Assembly (NCBI RefSeq): GCF_012027425.1
Contig: NZ_SNUE01000003.1
Span: 240,110 to 304,109 of the forward strand
Direction: 5' to 3'
Source: Thermococcus sp. MV5
Lineage (GTDB): Archaea > Methanobacteriota_B > Thermococci > Thermococcales > Thermococcaceae
Length of the DNA stretch: 64,000 nucleotides
The position numbers and the translations under genes were made by a program. Of this stretch, positions 25,863 to 33,964 are shown piece after piece (position 1 is the first letter of the stretch; every line of letters begins with the position of its first letter). A model generated the notes under the pieces. That model saw only the letters and a list, made by a program, of their open reading frames with translations. It was not told the DNA's origin and did not search any database.

Positions 25863-27062
25863 ATGAACGAAGAGATGTTGGCTGCAGTTTTGCACGCAAA
25901 ATGGGATCCAAAGCCGGAATACAAACCAACATCAAAGGACATTGAGGGAAAGCTAACATACTTGGGAGGATTGGTTTGGAGATATCCCGAATTAAGACTG
26001 GAACGCAGGCCCATTCCAAAAATTAAAGAAGATGAAGTCTTAATAAAAGTTAGAGCCTGCGGCATCTGTGGATCGGACATACACATGTATGAATCAACTC
26101 TCGATGGGTATATGCTGTACCCGGGATTGACGGCATTTCCAGCAGTACTGGGGCATGAATTTTCAGGTGAAATCGTTAAAGTTGGGGAAAAAGCATACAA
26201 CCAATGGGGCAAAAAGTTTGAGGCTGGAACTCCTGTGACTGCAGAGGAAATGGTTTGGTGCGGATACTGCAGGCCTTGTAGAGAAGGCTATCCAAATCAT
26301 TGCATAAACCTTGAGGAGATAGGGTTCAGCAGGGATGGAGCCTTTGCCGAGTATATTGCAGTTCCAGCAAGGGTTGTTTGGGAAATCACAGACATAATTG
26401 AGAAGTACGGAGAGGAGAAGGGATATGAAGCGGGTGCACTTGTGGAGCCAACTTCCGTTGCATATAATGGAATCTTCGAGAGAGGAGGCGGCTTCAGACC
26501 CGGAGCTTATGTAGTGATCTTCGGAGCTGGGCCAATAGGATTAGCGGGAATTGCCCTCGCTAAGGCTGCAGGTGCTGCAAAAGTTATTGCCGTGGAGATT
26601 GCAGAGGTCAGGCAAAAGCTGGCGAAAGCGATGGGAGCCGATTTTGTGATTGATCCAACCAAAGTCGATTCTGTTGCTGGCAAAATCCTTGAGATAACAA
26701 ACGGAGAAGGCGCGGATATGTATGTGGAAGCTGCTGGAGCTTTTCCAAAAACATGGCCAGTAATGGAGGAAGCAATATGGAACGGAGAAAAAGTAAATGC
26801 AAAGGTTGTTGCAATTGGAAGAGCGGTAACCCACGTTCCGGTTCAGTTTGAAGTTTTGCAAGTAAGAAGAGGACAAATCTTTGGTGCCCAGGGTCACTCA
26901 GGCCATGGGGTATTTCCAAGCGTCATAAACCTGATGGCTTCCGGCAGAATAGACATGAGAAAAATCATAACGCACCGCTTTAAGCTTGAAGAAGCATTAG
27001 AGGCAATGAAGTTCGCAAGCGAGCAAAAGAGCAACATTGGAAAAGTTTTAATCAAACCGTAA
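25863..27062 (+). CDS. Zinc-dependent dehydrogenase, probable scyllo-inosose 3-dehydrogenase (IolM-like)
   Basis: A medium-chain zinc dehydrogenase of 399 residues. It has the catalytic-zinc segment ACGICGSDIH (from residue 65), GHEFSGEI, a structural-zinc loop CGYCRPCREGYPNHC and the NAD loop VVIFGAGPIGLAGI. The N-terminus LHAKWDPKPEY, the segment IEGKLTYLGGLVWRYPE and the late IFGAQGHSGHGVFPSVINL strongly resemble, from memory, Thermotoga maritima TM0412, which oxidises scyllo-inosose at C3. ATG 25863 has GGAGGG 6 bases upstream. It leads an eight-gene operon and is followed 13 bases later by an IolN-like gene, which is the same pairing as in Thermotoga. The reaction is inferred from similarity. 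Confidence 0.8.
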   Translation: MNEEMLAAVLHAKWDPKPEYKPTSKDIEGKLTYLGGLVWRYPELRLERRPIPKIKEDEVLIKVRACGICGSDIHMYESTLDGYMLYPGLTAFPAVLGHEFSGEIVKVGEKAYNQWGKKFEAGTPVTAEEMVWCGYCRPCREGYPNHCINLEEIGFSRDGAFAEYIAVPARVVWEITDIIEKYGEEKGYEAGALVEPTSVAYNGIFERGGGFRPGAYVVIFGAGPIGLAGIALAKAAGAAKVIAVEIAEVRQKLAKAMGADFVIDPTKVDSVAGKILEITNGEGADMYVEAAGAFPKTWPVMEEAIWNGEKVNAKVVAIGRAVTHVPVQFEVLQVRRGQIFGAQGHSGHGVFPSVINLMASGRIDMRKIITHRFKLEEALEAMKFASEQKSNIGKVLIKP

Positions 27063-27075
27063 GGGGGGCTTTCAT

Positions 27076-28170
27076 ATGATCCGTGAGATTCCAAAGGATT
27101 TGGTGTTTGAAGACACACCGGTTGGAAAACTGGAAAGGGAAATATGGACTGCAAGCGACGAGAAAATTGACAAAATTTTGAAGGAATTTAGAATTCCCAG
27201 CTCCCCAGAATTGGCAAAACCTGGCACTTACATACAAACAACCCCAGGATATAAAGTTTTTGAGGAAGTTAAGCAGTGCGATGTAGTCTTAATCCCAATA
27301 GGGAGCACGGAATTCCACGGAAATCATTTACCTTCAGGAACAGACACCCTTTACGTCACGCAGATTTGTGAGGCTGTTAGAAGGCATATGAAAAAGAAAG
27401 GCAAACCCGTTGCCATCACCTGGCCAATTACATATGGTTCTCACCCATGGCACCACTATGGAATGCCGGGAACGGTCATAATTGAAGAAAAGCACCTCAA
27501 AGAATATATAATGGATGTAATGCTCGGTCTGTGGAATATGGGATACAGAAAGCAGATATTAATAAACAACCACGGACATTTCTGGGTTCTTGAGTCTGCC
27601 ATTCAGGAATTCATAAAGAAATATCAGCTGCCTGGGATGTACATTGCCATTGACTGGCACAGAGCAGCGGGGAAATTCTTCAGAACCAAAGAAAAAGGAG
27701 GAGAATTTGAGACAGACTTCGTTCATGCGGATGAAGCTGAAACATCTCTTGCACTTCTTCTGTTCCCAGAGGAAATGGTTGACATGAGCAAAGCTGTGGA
27801 TACAAACCCAAGGAGCTATCTTCCAGATGGACACTTTGATAAAGCCGTTGATGGTCTGTTAAGACCCATGCGCTGGAGTAGTGCCGAGGGGCACATGCCC
27901 ATTGAGATATTCAACACCCCAGAGGGAGTGGTAGGAAAGGCAACACTTGCCGATGCTAAAAAGGCCAAAAGACCGATAGCATTTATACTTAAATACTTGG
28001 AGCTGCTCATTGATCAGATTTTGGAGAAATTCCCACCGGGAGTTGTTCCTCCCGTTGAGGAGATCACTTTCAGAACAAGAGAAGAAATGGAGCCTTACCT
28101 CAAGCTTCCAGGAGATGAAGGGTGGAAGCCTGTTTACGGCCTTGTAAAGCGACTGGGTGGAAAAGATTGA
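27076..28170 (+). CDS. Creatininase-family hydrolase, probable 3-dehydro-scyllo-inosose hydrolase (IolN-like)
   Basis: A 364-residue metal hydrolase of the creatinine-amidohydrolase family. Metal-site landmarks are IPIGSTEFHGNHLPSGTDT (Glu, His and Asp ligands), SHPWHHYGMPGT, ILINNHGHFW and FVHADEAETS. The unusual N-terminus EDTPVGKLEREIWTASDEK and the C-terminal PPGVVPPVEEITFR with GWKPVYGL resemble, from memory, T. maritima TM0413, which opens the ring of the diketo-inositol to 5-keto-L-gluconate. That family position, next to the IolM-like gene, is the strongest sign that the operon degrades inositol. ATG 27076 has GGGGGGC upstream. Confidence 0.8.
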   Translation: MIREIPKDLVFEDTPVGKLEREIWTASDEKIDKILKEFRIPSSPELAKPGTYIQTTPGYKVFEEVKQCDVVLIPIGSTEFHGNHLPSGTDTLYVTQICEAVRRHMKKKGKPVAITWPITYGSHPWHHYGMPGTVIIEEKHLKEYIMDVMLGLWNMGYRKQILINNHGHFWVLESAIQEFIKKYQLPGMYIAIDWHRAAGKFFRTKEKGGEFETDFVHADEAETSLALLLFPEEMVDMSKAVDTNPRSYLPDGHFDKAVDGLLRPMRWSSAEGHMPIEIFNTPEGVVGKATLADAKKAKRPIAFILKYLELLIDQILEKFPPGVVPPVEEITFRTREEMEPYLKLPGDEGWKPVYGLVKRLGGKD

Positions 28171-28216
28171 TTCAGATCTTTTCTTTTTTCTAATCTAACT
28201 TGTAGGGGGTTTTGAT

Positions 28217-29239
28217 GTGAAAGCTTTGGTAAAGTATGCTAAAGGGCCTTGGAATATAAGGTTAGAGGATGTGTCGGAGCCCCAAACGAAGGAGGGGTAC
28301 ATAATAGTGGATGTAAAAGCTGCAGGGATATGTGCGTCGGATCTCCTGATAATCCATGATAAGGGGCATCCCTATGAGCCTCCGGTTATACTTGGACATG
28401 AGTTTTCGGGAGTTGTCGCGGAGGACAAGGGAGAATGGAAGAAGGGAGACAGGATAACATCACAAACTACTTTTTCCACATGCGGGAAATGCTATCTCTG
28501 CAGATCTGGCTACCCTCAACACTGCCCCGAAAAGAGAGTGATAGGAGTAAAGGCAAATGGTGCATTCACAGAAAAGATATTGGTGCCAATTGATGGTCTG
28601 CACAGGATACCCGATAATATAAGCTTCGAAGAAGCTGCCATCACAGAAATTGGGGCCGATGTTCTCTACGCTTTGAACGAGCGTGCGGGACTTCAGCCAG
28701 GACAATTTGTTGTAATCTTTGGCCCTGGAGCAGTCGGATTGTTCGCTTCGCAAGTTGCAAAAGCGACTGGAGCAGAAGTAGCCATAGTAGGAACTAAAAC
28801 GGAAAGAGACGAATATAGGTTAAGCCTCGCAGAGAAGCTTGGAGCAGACTACGTTCTTTATGCTGAAGAAGATCCAGTTTCCGAGATAAGAAAGCTAACT
28901 AATGGTATGGGTGCTGATGTAGCCTTTGAGGCTAGTGGTGCTCCGCCAGCCGTTCTCCAAGCCCTTGAAGTCACAAGAAACTTAGGAAAGCTCATAGCAT
29001 TTGGAATTCCAAAGAGAGACATAACAATTCCGTGGAACAGGATGGTCTTCAAGGCAATAGAAGTGATATTCCATTTATCCTCCTCATGGACATCATGGGA
29101 GAAGATTCTAACTCTAATGAAAGAAGGAAAAGTGAAAACGAAACCCTTGATATCCAGGGTATACAAACTGGAAGATTGGGAGGAGGCATTAAAAGAAGCT
29201 GAATATGGATATAGTCCCAGAGTGGTGTTAAGACCATGA
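28217..29239 (+). CDS. Zinc-dependent medium-chain dehydrogenase, substrate unknown
   Basis: A 340-residue medium-chain zinc alcohol dehydrogenase. It has AAGICASDLLI (catalytic Cys), GHEFSGVV, the structural-zinc loop CGKCYLCRSGYPQHC and VVIFGPGAVGLFASQVAKA for NAD binding. In this operon either a first step (myo-inositol to scyllo-inosose) or reduction of a ketouronate to the aldonate used by the altronate dehydratase is needed, and no IolG or UxaB homologue is present, so this enzyme may do one of them. The GTG start has GGGGGT 6 bases upstream. The stop overlaps the next start (ATGA). Confidence 0.8.
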   Translation: MKALVKYAKGPWNIRLEDVSEPQTKEGYIIVDVKAAGICASDLLIIHDKGHPYEPPVILGHEFSGVVAEDKGEWKKGDRITSQTTFSTCGKCYLCRSGYPQHCPEKRVIGVKANGAFTEKILVPIDGLHRIPDNISFEEAAITEIGADVLYALNERAGLQPGQFVVIFGPGAVGLFASQVAKATGAEVAIVGTKTERDEYRLSLAEKLGADYVLYAEEDPVSEIRKLTNGMGADVAFEASGAPPAVLQALEVTRNLGKLIAFGIPKRDITIPWNRMVFKAIEVIFHLSSSWTSWEKILTLMKEGKVKTKPLISRVYKLEDWEEALKEAEYGYSPRVVLRP

Positions 29240-29505
29240 AGGCTGTGATCATGGATGAAAAAGACAGCGTCGCAACAGCAGTTGTTCCCATAAAGAAGGG
29301 AGAGAAAGTTCGAATTGGGGAAACGGAAATAGAGATATTGAGTGACATACCTCAAGGCCACAAATTTGCAATTAGAGAAATAAAAGCCGGAGAACCCATA
29401 ATAAAGTATGGGGAAATCATTGGCATTGCAACTGAGGATATAAAGCCCGGAGAATATGTTCACGTTCACAACGTAAAAAGCCGATATCAAAGGGGATACA
29501 AATGA
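29236..29505 (+). CDS. uxaA: Altronate dehydratase small subunit (SAF domain)
   Basis: An 89-residue SAF-domain protein that corresponds to the N-terminal part of UxaA. Features: DEKDSVATAVVPIKKGEKV, the strand IPQGHKFAIREIKAGEPII and YGEIIGIATEDIKPGEYVHVHN with the His-Val-His-Asn end typical of altronate/galactarate dehydratase N-domains. In many archaea and bacteria UxaA is split into this small chain and the large chain, as here. It overlaps the dehydrogenase before it and the large subunit after it by 4 bases each, giving co-translation of both subunits. Confidence 0.88.
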   Translation: MKAVIMDEKDSVATAVVPIKKGEKVRIGETEIEILSDIPQGHKFAIREIKAGEPIIKYGEIIGIATEDIKPGEYVHVHNVKSRYQRGYK

Positions 29506-30680
29506 TTGAAATACGGGGATGGAGAAGGGATAATGGGGATTTCGGAATCAGGAACCACATTGTTGTCTTGTCTTCTGTAGCCTGTGCAAATCATGCCACT
29601 TTAGAGATTGCCAGAAGAACCGGAGCAATTCCAGTGATTCAGGAAGAAGGAGCGTGCGGAATGTTTGGAGAGGACAGGAAAAGATTTATCAGGTGCATGG
29701 TGGGAGTTGGTGCCCACCCAAACGTCGCTTGGACTTTAGTAGTTGGATTGGGATGTGAAGGGGTGGATTCCCATCAGTTAGCAGACAAAATAACAAATAA
29801 AGGTAGAGAAGCAGAATCACTGCTCATTCAAGAGGAAGGAATGAAAAAGACTATAGAAAAAGGTGTAGAGATAATTAATAGGATCAAAAAGTCTTTAAAG
29901 CCGAGAGAGGAAAGTGGAACGCTTGAAGAGCTCATAATAGGCTTAAAATGTGGGGCATCTGATTACACCTCTGGCTTGATTTCAAACCCCGCAGTTGGAA
30001 AGGCAGTAGACTTCTTAATCGAGCATGGTGCAACGGTAATGTTCACAGAAAGACTTGAAGTTGTTGGAGCAGAGCATATCTTAGCAAAGAGAGCCAGAAG
30101 CAAGAAAGTGGCTGAAGACTTCCTAAGGAGGATTAAAAAGGCAGTGGAAGATGTCAACAGAATTGGAGTTGACTGGATTGGTTCCCAGCCCTCTATGGGG
30201 AATATACGTGGTGGTTTGACTACAATAGAGGAAAAATCATTAGGAGCAATAAAGAAGACGGGAAATTCTCCCTTAGAGGGTTGCGTAGATTATGGAGAGA
30301 GACCAAAAGGAAAGGGCCTTTGCTTCATGGATGGTCCTGGTTATGATGTAAAAGCCGTAAGCGGCCTTATGTGTGGAGGGGCTAACATCATCCTGTTTAC
30401 AACTGGTCTGGGAACGTACCTCGGCTCTCCAGTTTCGCCGGTAATAAAAATTACAGGAAATCCAAAAACAGCCAAGCTTCTGGCTGATGCCATAGACGTT
30501 GACTTGAGCTTCATCTTGAAGGAAATTGTCTCAAAGGGCACTTCTTTAGATGAGTTGCTTGGTTTAGGAGGAAAAAGAATAGTAGAGAAAATCATAAGTG
30601 TAGCCAATGGAAAACTGACAAAAGCAGAGAAATCTGGCCATATAGAGTTTTCAATTGAGAGAATCGGAATAACTGCCTAA
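29502..30680 (+). CDS. uxaA: Altronate dehydratase large subunit (UxaA/GarD family)
   Basis: A 392-residue C-terminal chain of the altronate/galactarate dehydratase family, which makes 2-keto-3-deoxygluconate (KDG). Signatures: RRDNGDFGIRNHIVVLSSVAC, GLGCEGVDSHQLAD, GLKCGASDYTSGLISNPAVG, a GNIRGGLTTIEEKSLGAIKK block and GPGYDVKAVSGLMCGGAN. Several conserved Cys could hold the iron the family needs. The aldonate substrate may be D-altronate, as in the Thermotoga inositol route, or a related epimer if the epimerase step is absent. The next gene is KDG kinase, which agrees with KDG as product. Confidence 0.9.
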   Translation: MIEIRGWRRDNGDFGIRNHIVVLSSVACANHATLEIARRTGAIPVIQEEGACGMFGEDRKRFIRCMVGVGAHPNVAWTLVVGLGCEGVDSHQLADKITNKGREAESLLIQEEGMKKTIEKGVEIINRIKKSLKPREESGTLEELIIGLKCGASDYTSGLISNPAVGKAVDFLIEHGATVMFTERLEVVGAEHILAKRARSKKVAEDFLRRIKKAVEDVNRIGVDWIGSQPSMGNIRGGLTTIEEKSLGAIKKTGNSPLEGCVDYGERPKGKGLCFMDGPGYDVKAVSGLMCGGANIILFTTGLGTYLGSPVSPVIKITGNPKTAKLLADAIDVDLSFILKEIVSKGTSLDELLGLGGKRIVEKIISVANGKLTKAEKSGHIEFSIERIGITA

Positions 30681-30692
30681 GGGGGGCTCTCA

Positions 30693-31652
30693 ATGACTCC
30701 TTCTGTTGTTGCTTTTGGAGAAACTATGATTAGACTCTCCACAAAGAACTTCGAGAGGATCGAGCAGGCTAAAGAACTTGCAATTGGTATCGGTGGTACT
30801 GAGTCAAACTTTGCCATAGCCTTTGCAAGGCTTGGTGGGAAGGCCACTTGGATAAGCAAGCTTACAAACAATCCCTTGGGAAGGTTCATAGTGAACAAAA
30901 TTAGGGAGCATGGGGTGGATGTTTCTCATGTAATCTGGACAAATGAGGATAGGGTTGGCTTGTACTTCATCGAGTTCGGCAAGAAACCAAGGCCCACACA
31001 AGTGATATACGACAGAAAAAACTCTGCAATAGCTAACATTAACCCAAATGAAGTTAACTGGGAGATTTTAAAAGATTATGATGCCTTCCACACCACAGGA
31101 ATTACCGTTGCCTTAAGCGGGAAGTGTAAAAAAGCTGTTGAAATTGGAATCAGCAAGGCAAAGGAATTCGGCACGAGAGTTTCTTTTGATGTCAACTACC
31201 GCTCCAAACTCTGGTCTCCAGAAGAGGCTTTTAAGGTTCTTGACCCAATCCTGAAGAACGTTGACATACTGGTCGTCACAAAAGATGATGCAAGAAACGT
31301 TCTGAAAGTCCAAGGAAGCTATGAGGAAATGATAGTCCAACTAAATGATAGGTACAATCCCGAAGTTGTAGTCCTTACGCTCGGCTCGGAAGGGGCAATA
31401 GCTTTCAAGAATGGAGAGATATACAAGGCTGAGCCATACGAGATAGAGGTCGTTGACAGAATTGGAGCTGGAGATGCATTTGATGCTGGTTTTGTCTATG
31501 AATACCTGTGCACTGGTGATGTTCAGAAGGCCCTTGAAATCGGCATGGCTATGGCTGCTTTTGCTCATACAATACCCGGGGACGCTATGTTTGTTACTAG
31601 GGAGGAAGTTGAGTTCATAATTAAACAAAGAATTCATGATGTGTTGAGGTGA
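30693..31652 (+). CDS. kdgK: 2-keto-3-deoxygluconate kinase (PfkB/ribokinase family)
   Basis: A 319-residue PfkB-family sugar kinase. It has the N-terminal sugar-binding AFGETMIRLS and GIGGTESNFAIAFARLG, the ATP region TLGSEGAIAF and the anion-hole/catalytic-base motif DRIGAGDAFDAGF near residue 251. The pattern fits archaeal KDG kinase. It would phosphorylate KDG from the dehydratase to KDPG. ATG 30693 is preceded by AAGGGGGGCTCTCA, almost the same leader as before the IolN-like gene (AAGGGGGGCTTTCA). It is coupled to the aldolase gene that follows. Confidence 0.88.
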   Translation: MTPSVVAFGETMIRLSTKNFERIEQAKELAIGIGGTESNFAIAFARLGGKATWISKLTNNPLGRFIVNKIREHGVDVSHVIWTNEDRVGLYFIEFGKKPRPTQVIYDRKNSAIANINPNEVNWEILKDYDAFHTTGITVALSGKCKKAVEIGISKAKEFGTRVSFDVNYRSKLWSPEEAFKVLDPILKNVDILVVTKDDARNVLKVQGSYEEMIVQLNDRYNPEVVVLTLGSEGAIAFKNGEIYKAEPYEIEVVDRIGAGDAFDAGFVYEYLCTGDVQKALEIGMAMAAFAHTIPGDAMFVTREEVEFIIKQRIHDVLR

Positions 31653-31657
31653 TGAGG

Positions 31658-32545
31658 ATGAAGTTTGAGGGAATCTTTCCTCCCGCTATTACCCCATTTA
31701 CAAAGGATGAGGAGGTTGACTTAACAAAGCTAACGGAGTATTTGGACTTCTTGATCAAAGGGGGAGTTCATGGGTTATTCATGCTTGGGACAAATGGAGA
31801 AGGTCCTCTCTTGACTTTTGAAGAGAAGAAGGAGGTAATAAGGACTGCCGTGGAGCACGTAAATGGTAGGATTCCAGTAATTGCTGGGACGGGTTGTGCG
31901 AGCACTAAGGAAACTGTGGAGTTAAGCAAATATGCAGAAAAAGTTGGCGCAGATGCTGTGCACGTTGTCACTCCATATTATTATCCCCTCACTCAGAGTG
32001 GCGTTTTAAAGCACTACAGGAGAGTAGTGAAGAGCGTAGAGCTCCCGGTTATAATTTACTACATACCCTCGAGAACTGGAGTAAAGATAGAGATGGAAAC
32101 GTTGCTGAAGCTTGCGGAAGTTCCAAATATTGTTGGCATAAAGGACAGCTCAAAGGATGTTACATGGTTTTATAATGCAATCACAACTATTAGGGAAAAT
32201 AGACCAGATTTTGTATTTTTGGGAGGTAGTGATGCATTGATTTTTACTCACTTGATGTTGGGAGGAAATGGGGCAGTTTCAGGAATTGCAAACGTATTTC
32301 CCGAGCTTGTCGTTGAATTATATGAGCAATTTAACGCAGGGAATCTCAAAAAAGCGAAAGACCTTCAGGATAAGATTCTCAAGATAAGGCAGACACTAAA
32401 GAAATATCCCTACATGTCTGGAATTAAAGCGGCATTGAAGCTTGGGGGTATGGATATGGGCGAACTGAGAAGTCCGTTGATTTTTTTGAATGAGGATCAA
32501 TTGCAAGCATTGAGAGATGAGCTAAAATCAATTGGAGCTTTATGA
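31658..32545 (+). CDS. DHDPS/NAL-family class I aldolase, probable KDG/KDPG aldolase
   Basis: A 295-residue TIM-barrel lyase that forms a Schiff base. The lysine lies in VGIKDSSKDV (about residue 161), the catalytic Tyr in IIYYIPSRTG, and the carboxylate-binding loop in GTNGEGPLLT. The family includes dihydrodipicolinate synthase and archaeal KD(P)G aldolases. Location after KDG kinase points to cleavage of KDG or KDPG to pyruvate and (phospho)glyceraldehyde. ATG 31658 is preferred because GAGGTG at 31646-31651 is spaced 6 bases away; earlier in-frame GTG and ATG codons overlap that site. Confidence 0.85.
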   Translation: MKFEGIFPPAITPFTKDEEVDLTKLTEYLDFLIKGGVHGLFMLGTNGEGPLLTFEEKKEVIRTAVEHVNGRIPVIAGTGCASTKETVELSKYAEKVGADAVHVVTPYYYPLTQSGVLKHYRRVVKSVELPVIIYYIPSRTGVKIEMETLLKLAEVPNIVGIKDSSKDVTWFYNAITTIRENRPDFVFLGGSDALIFTHLMLGGNGAVSGIANVFPELVVELYEQFNAGNLKKAKDLQDKILKIRQTLKKYPYMSGIKAALKLGGMDMGELRSPLIFLNEDQLQALRDELKSIGAL

Positions 32546-32570
32546 GTATTTTATGAAGAGGTGATCAAAA

Positions 32571-33650
32571 ATGAAAGCTGCCATATTTAAAGGAGAAGGA
32601 AAATTAGTCGTTGAAGATGTCCCAAAGCCAGACTTAAGCAAAGATTTGATAATTCCAAAAAAGTACAAACCTGAACAGTTCATGAAAATTAGAAGGGAAG
32701 AGTTAGTCTTGGTAAAAGTTTTAGCTGCCGGTATTTGTGGCACTGACCTGCATATACTTAGCATTCCTCCAGGACACAGTGCAACTCCTGGAGCGATTTT
32801 AGGACATGAATTTATTGGCGAAGTTGTAGAAATTGGTGAAGATGTAGATAATGTAAATATTGGTGATATAGTAGCGGTGGATCCTAACATAAAGTGTGGA
32901 AAATGTTGGTTTTGCAGGAATGGTTACCCAAACATGTGCCAAGAAATGACAACACTCGGAATATATGGAAATGGAGGATTTGCTGAATATGCAGTTGTTC
33001 CGGCCAAGCAATTATATGTCCTTCCTAAAAATATCGACATTGAGAAAGCTGTGCTCTTTGAGCCACTGACTACTGCAGTACACAACTGGGAAAAAGTTAA
33101 CTTAAAACCTGGCGAAACTATATTAATATTTGGAGCAGGGCCCATAGGGGCTTTCTACATAAAGCTTGCCCAGCTTTCCGGAGCCAATGAGATTATAGTA
33201 TCTGAACCAAGTTCACTTAGAAGAGAATTGGCTAAAAAGTTAGGAGCAACAAGAGTCATAAATCCATTTGAAGAAAATGTGCCCGATGTAGTTTCTTCAC
33301 TCACGCGTTACGGTGTTGATGTTGCCATAGATGCAAGCGGAGTTCCAGAGGTCATTAAACAGGCTGTTGAAGTCGTGAGACCCGGTGGAAGAGTATCTCT
33401 TTTTGGGCAGCAAAATATTCATGCATTTGCCGATCATGTGAGCTTTACTTTAATGAACCAAAAGGAACTGAGTATATTTGGCTCATATGCAGCAGCAAAG
33501 AGCTTTGATCAAACGATAGAAATTTTGAAGAAGAGAGAAACGGATGATCTCAAAAACATCATAACCCACAGAGTATCTCTCGAAGATATTCACAAGGGTT
33601 TAGAGCTGATGAGAAAGAAAGAAGCCCTAAAAGTGGTGGTATATCCGTAA
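32571..33650 (+). CDS. Zinc-dependent medium-chain dehydrogenase (sorbitol/threonine dehydrogenase-like)
   Basis: A 359-residue zinc dehydrogenase, the third in this operon. It has AAGICGTDLHI, GHEFIGEVVEIG, the structural-zinc loop CGKCWFCRNGYPNMC and ILIFGAGPIGAFYIKLAQL. GTDLHI and the overall layout are like polyol or threonine dehydrogenases. It differs clearly from the other two copies. Like the 28217 gene it is a candidate for the missing inositol 2-dehydrogenase or ketouronate reductase step. ATG 32571 has GAGGTGAT upstream. It is the last gene of the operon; a repeat follows. Confidence 0.82.
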   Translation: MKAAIFKGEGKLVVEDVPKPDLSKDLIIPKKYKPEQFMKIRREELVLVKVLAAGICGTDLHILSIPPGHSATPGAILGHEFIGEVVEIGEDVDNVNIGDIVAVDPNIKCGKCWFCRNGYPNMCQEMTTLGIYGNGGFAEYAVVPAKQLYVLPKNIDIEKAVLFEPLTTAVHNWEKVNLKPGETILIFGAGPIGAFYIKLAQLSGANEIIVSEPSSLRRELAKKLGATRVINPFEENVPDVVSSLTRYGVDVAIDASGVPEVIKQAVEVVRPGGRVSLFGQQNIHAFADHVSFTLMNQKELSIFGSYAAAKSFDQTIEILKKRETDDLKNIITHRVSLEDIHKGLELMRKKEALKVVVYP

Positions 33651-33670
33651 TCACTTTAATTTTTACATTT

Positions 33671-33797
33671 TTCTTTTGAAAGCCCCTTTAAGGCAGAAGT
33701 CCAGGAATTGTGAATGAATCCTTTAAGGGGAAAAAGCAGCGCCCCCTATCAGAGGCTGACATCCTTCCCATCCTGAAAGGTGAGGCTTTCAAAAGAA
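33671..33797. repeat. Small inverted-repeat element with transposon-end-like halves (copy C)
   Basis: TTCTTTTGAAAGCC at 33671-33684 is matched exactly in reverse by GGCTTTCAAAAGAA at 33784-33797. The right half, read on the minus strand, continues TCACCTTTCAGGATGGGAAG then GATGTCAG, a decayed version of the AAAGCC-hairpin-GGAGGTCAG end seen in copies A and B. The left half continues CCCTTTAAGG and is mirrored imperfectly by CCTTTAAGGGG at 33720-33730. The 127-base element has no coding content. The rest of the gap to 33964 holds only the promoter of the GH1 gene, TATA-like TTTATAAT at 33921-33928. Confidence 0.55.
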
Positions 33798-33964
33798 AGA
33801 GTAATTTTTAATTGCTATTGTTGGAGAAATACCAGACTCGAGTTTATGGTGCCCATATAAAATAATTCCAACTAAAACTGTGTTTTATTGTTAAAGAAAA
33901 ACCTCCACAAAAGAAAAAGGTTTATAATGTGATGATGCATCTATAGAGGCTTGAGGTGTTCGAA

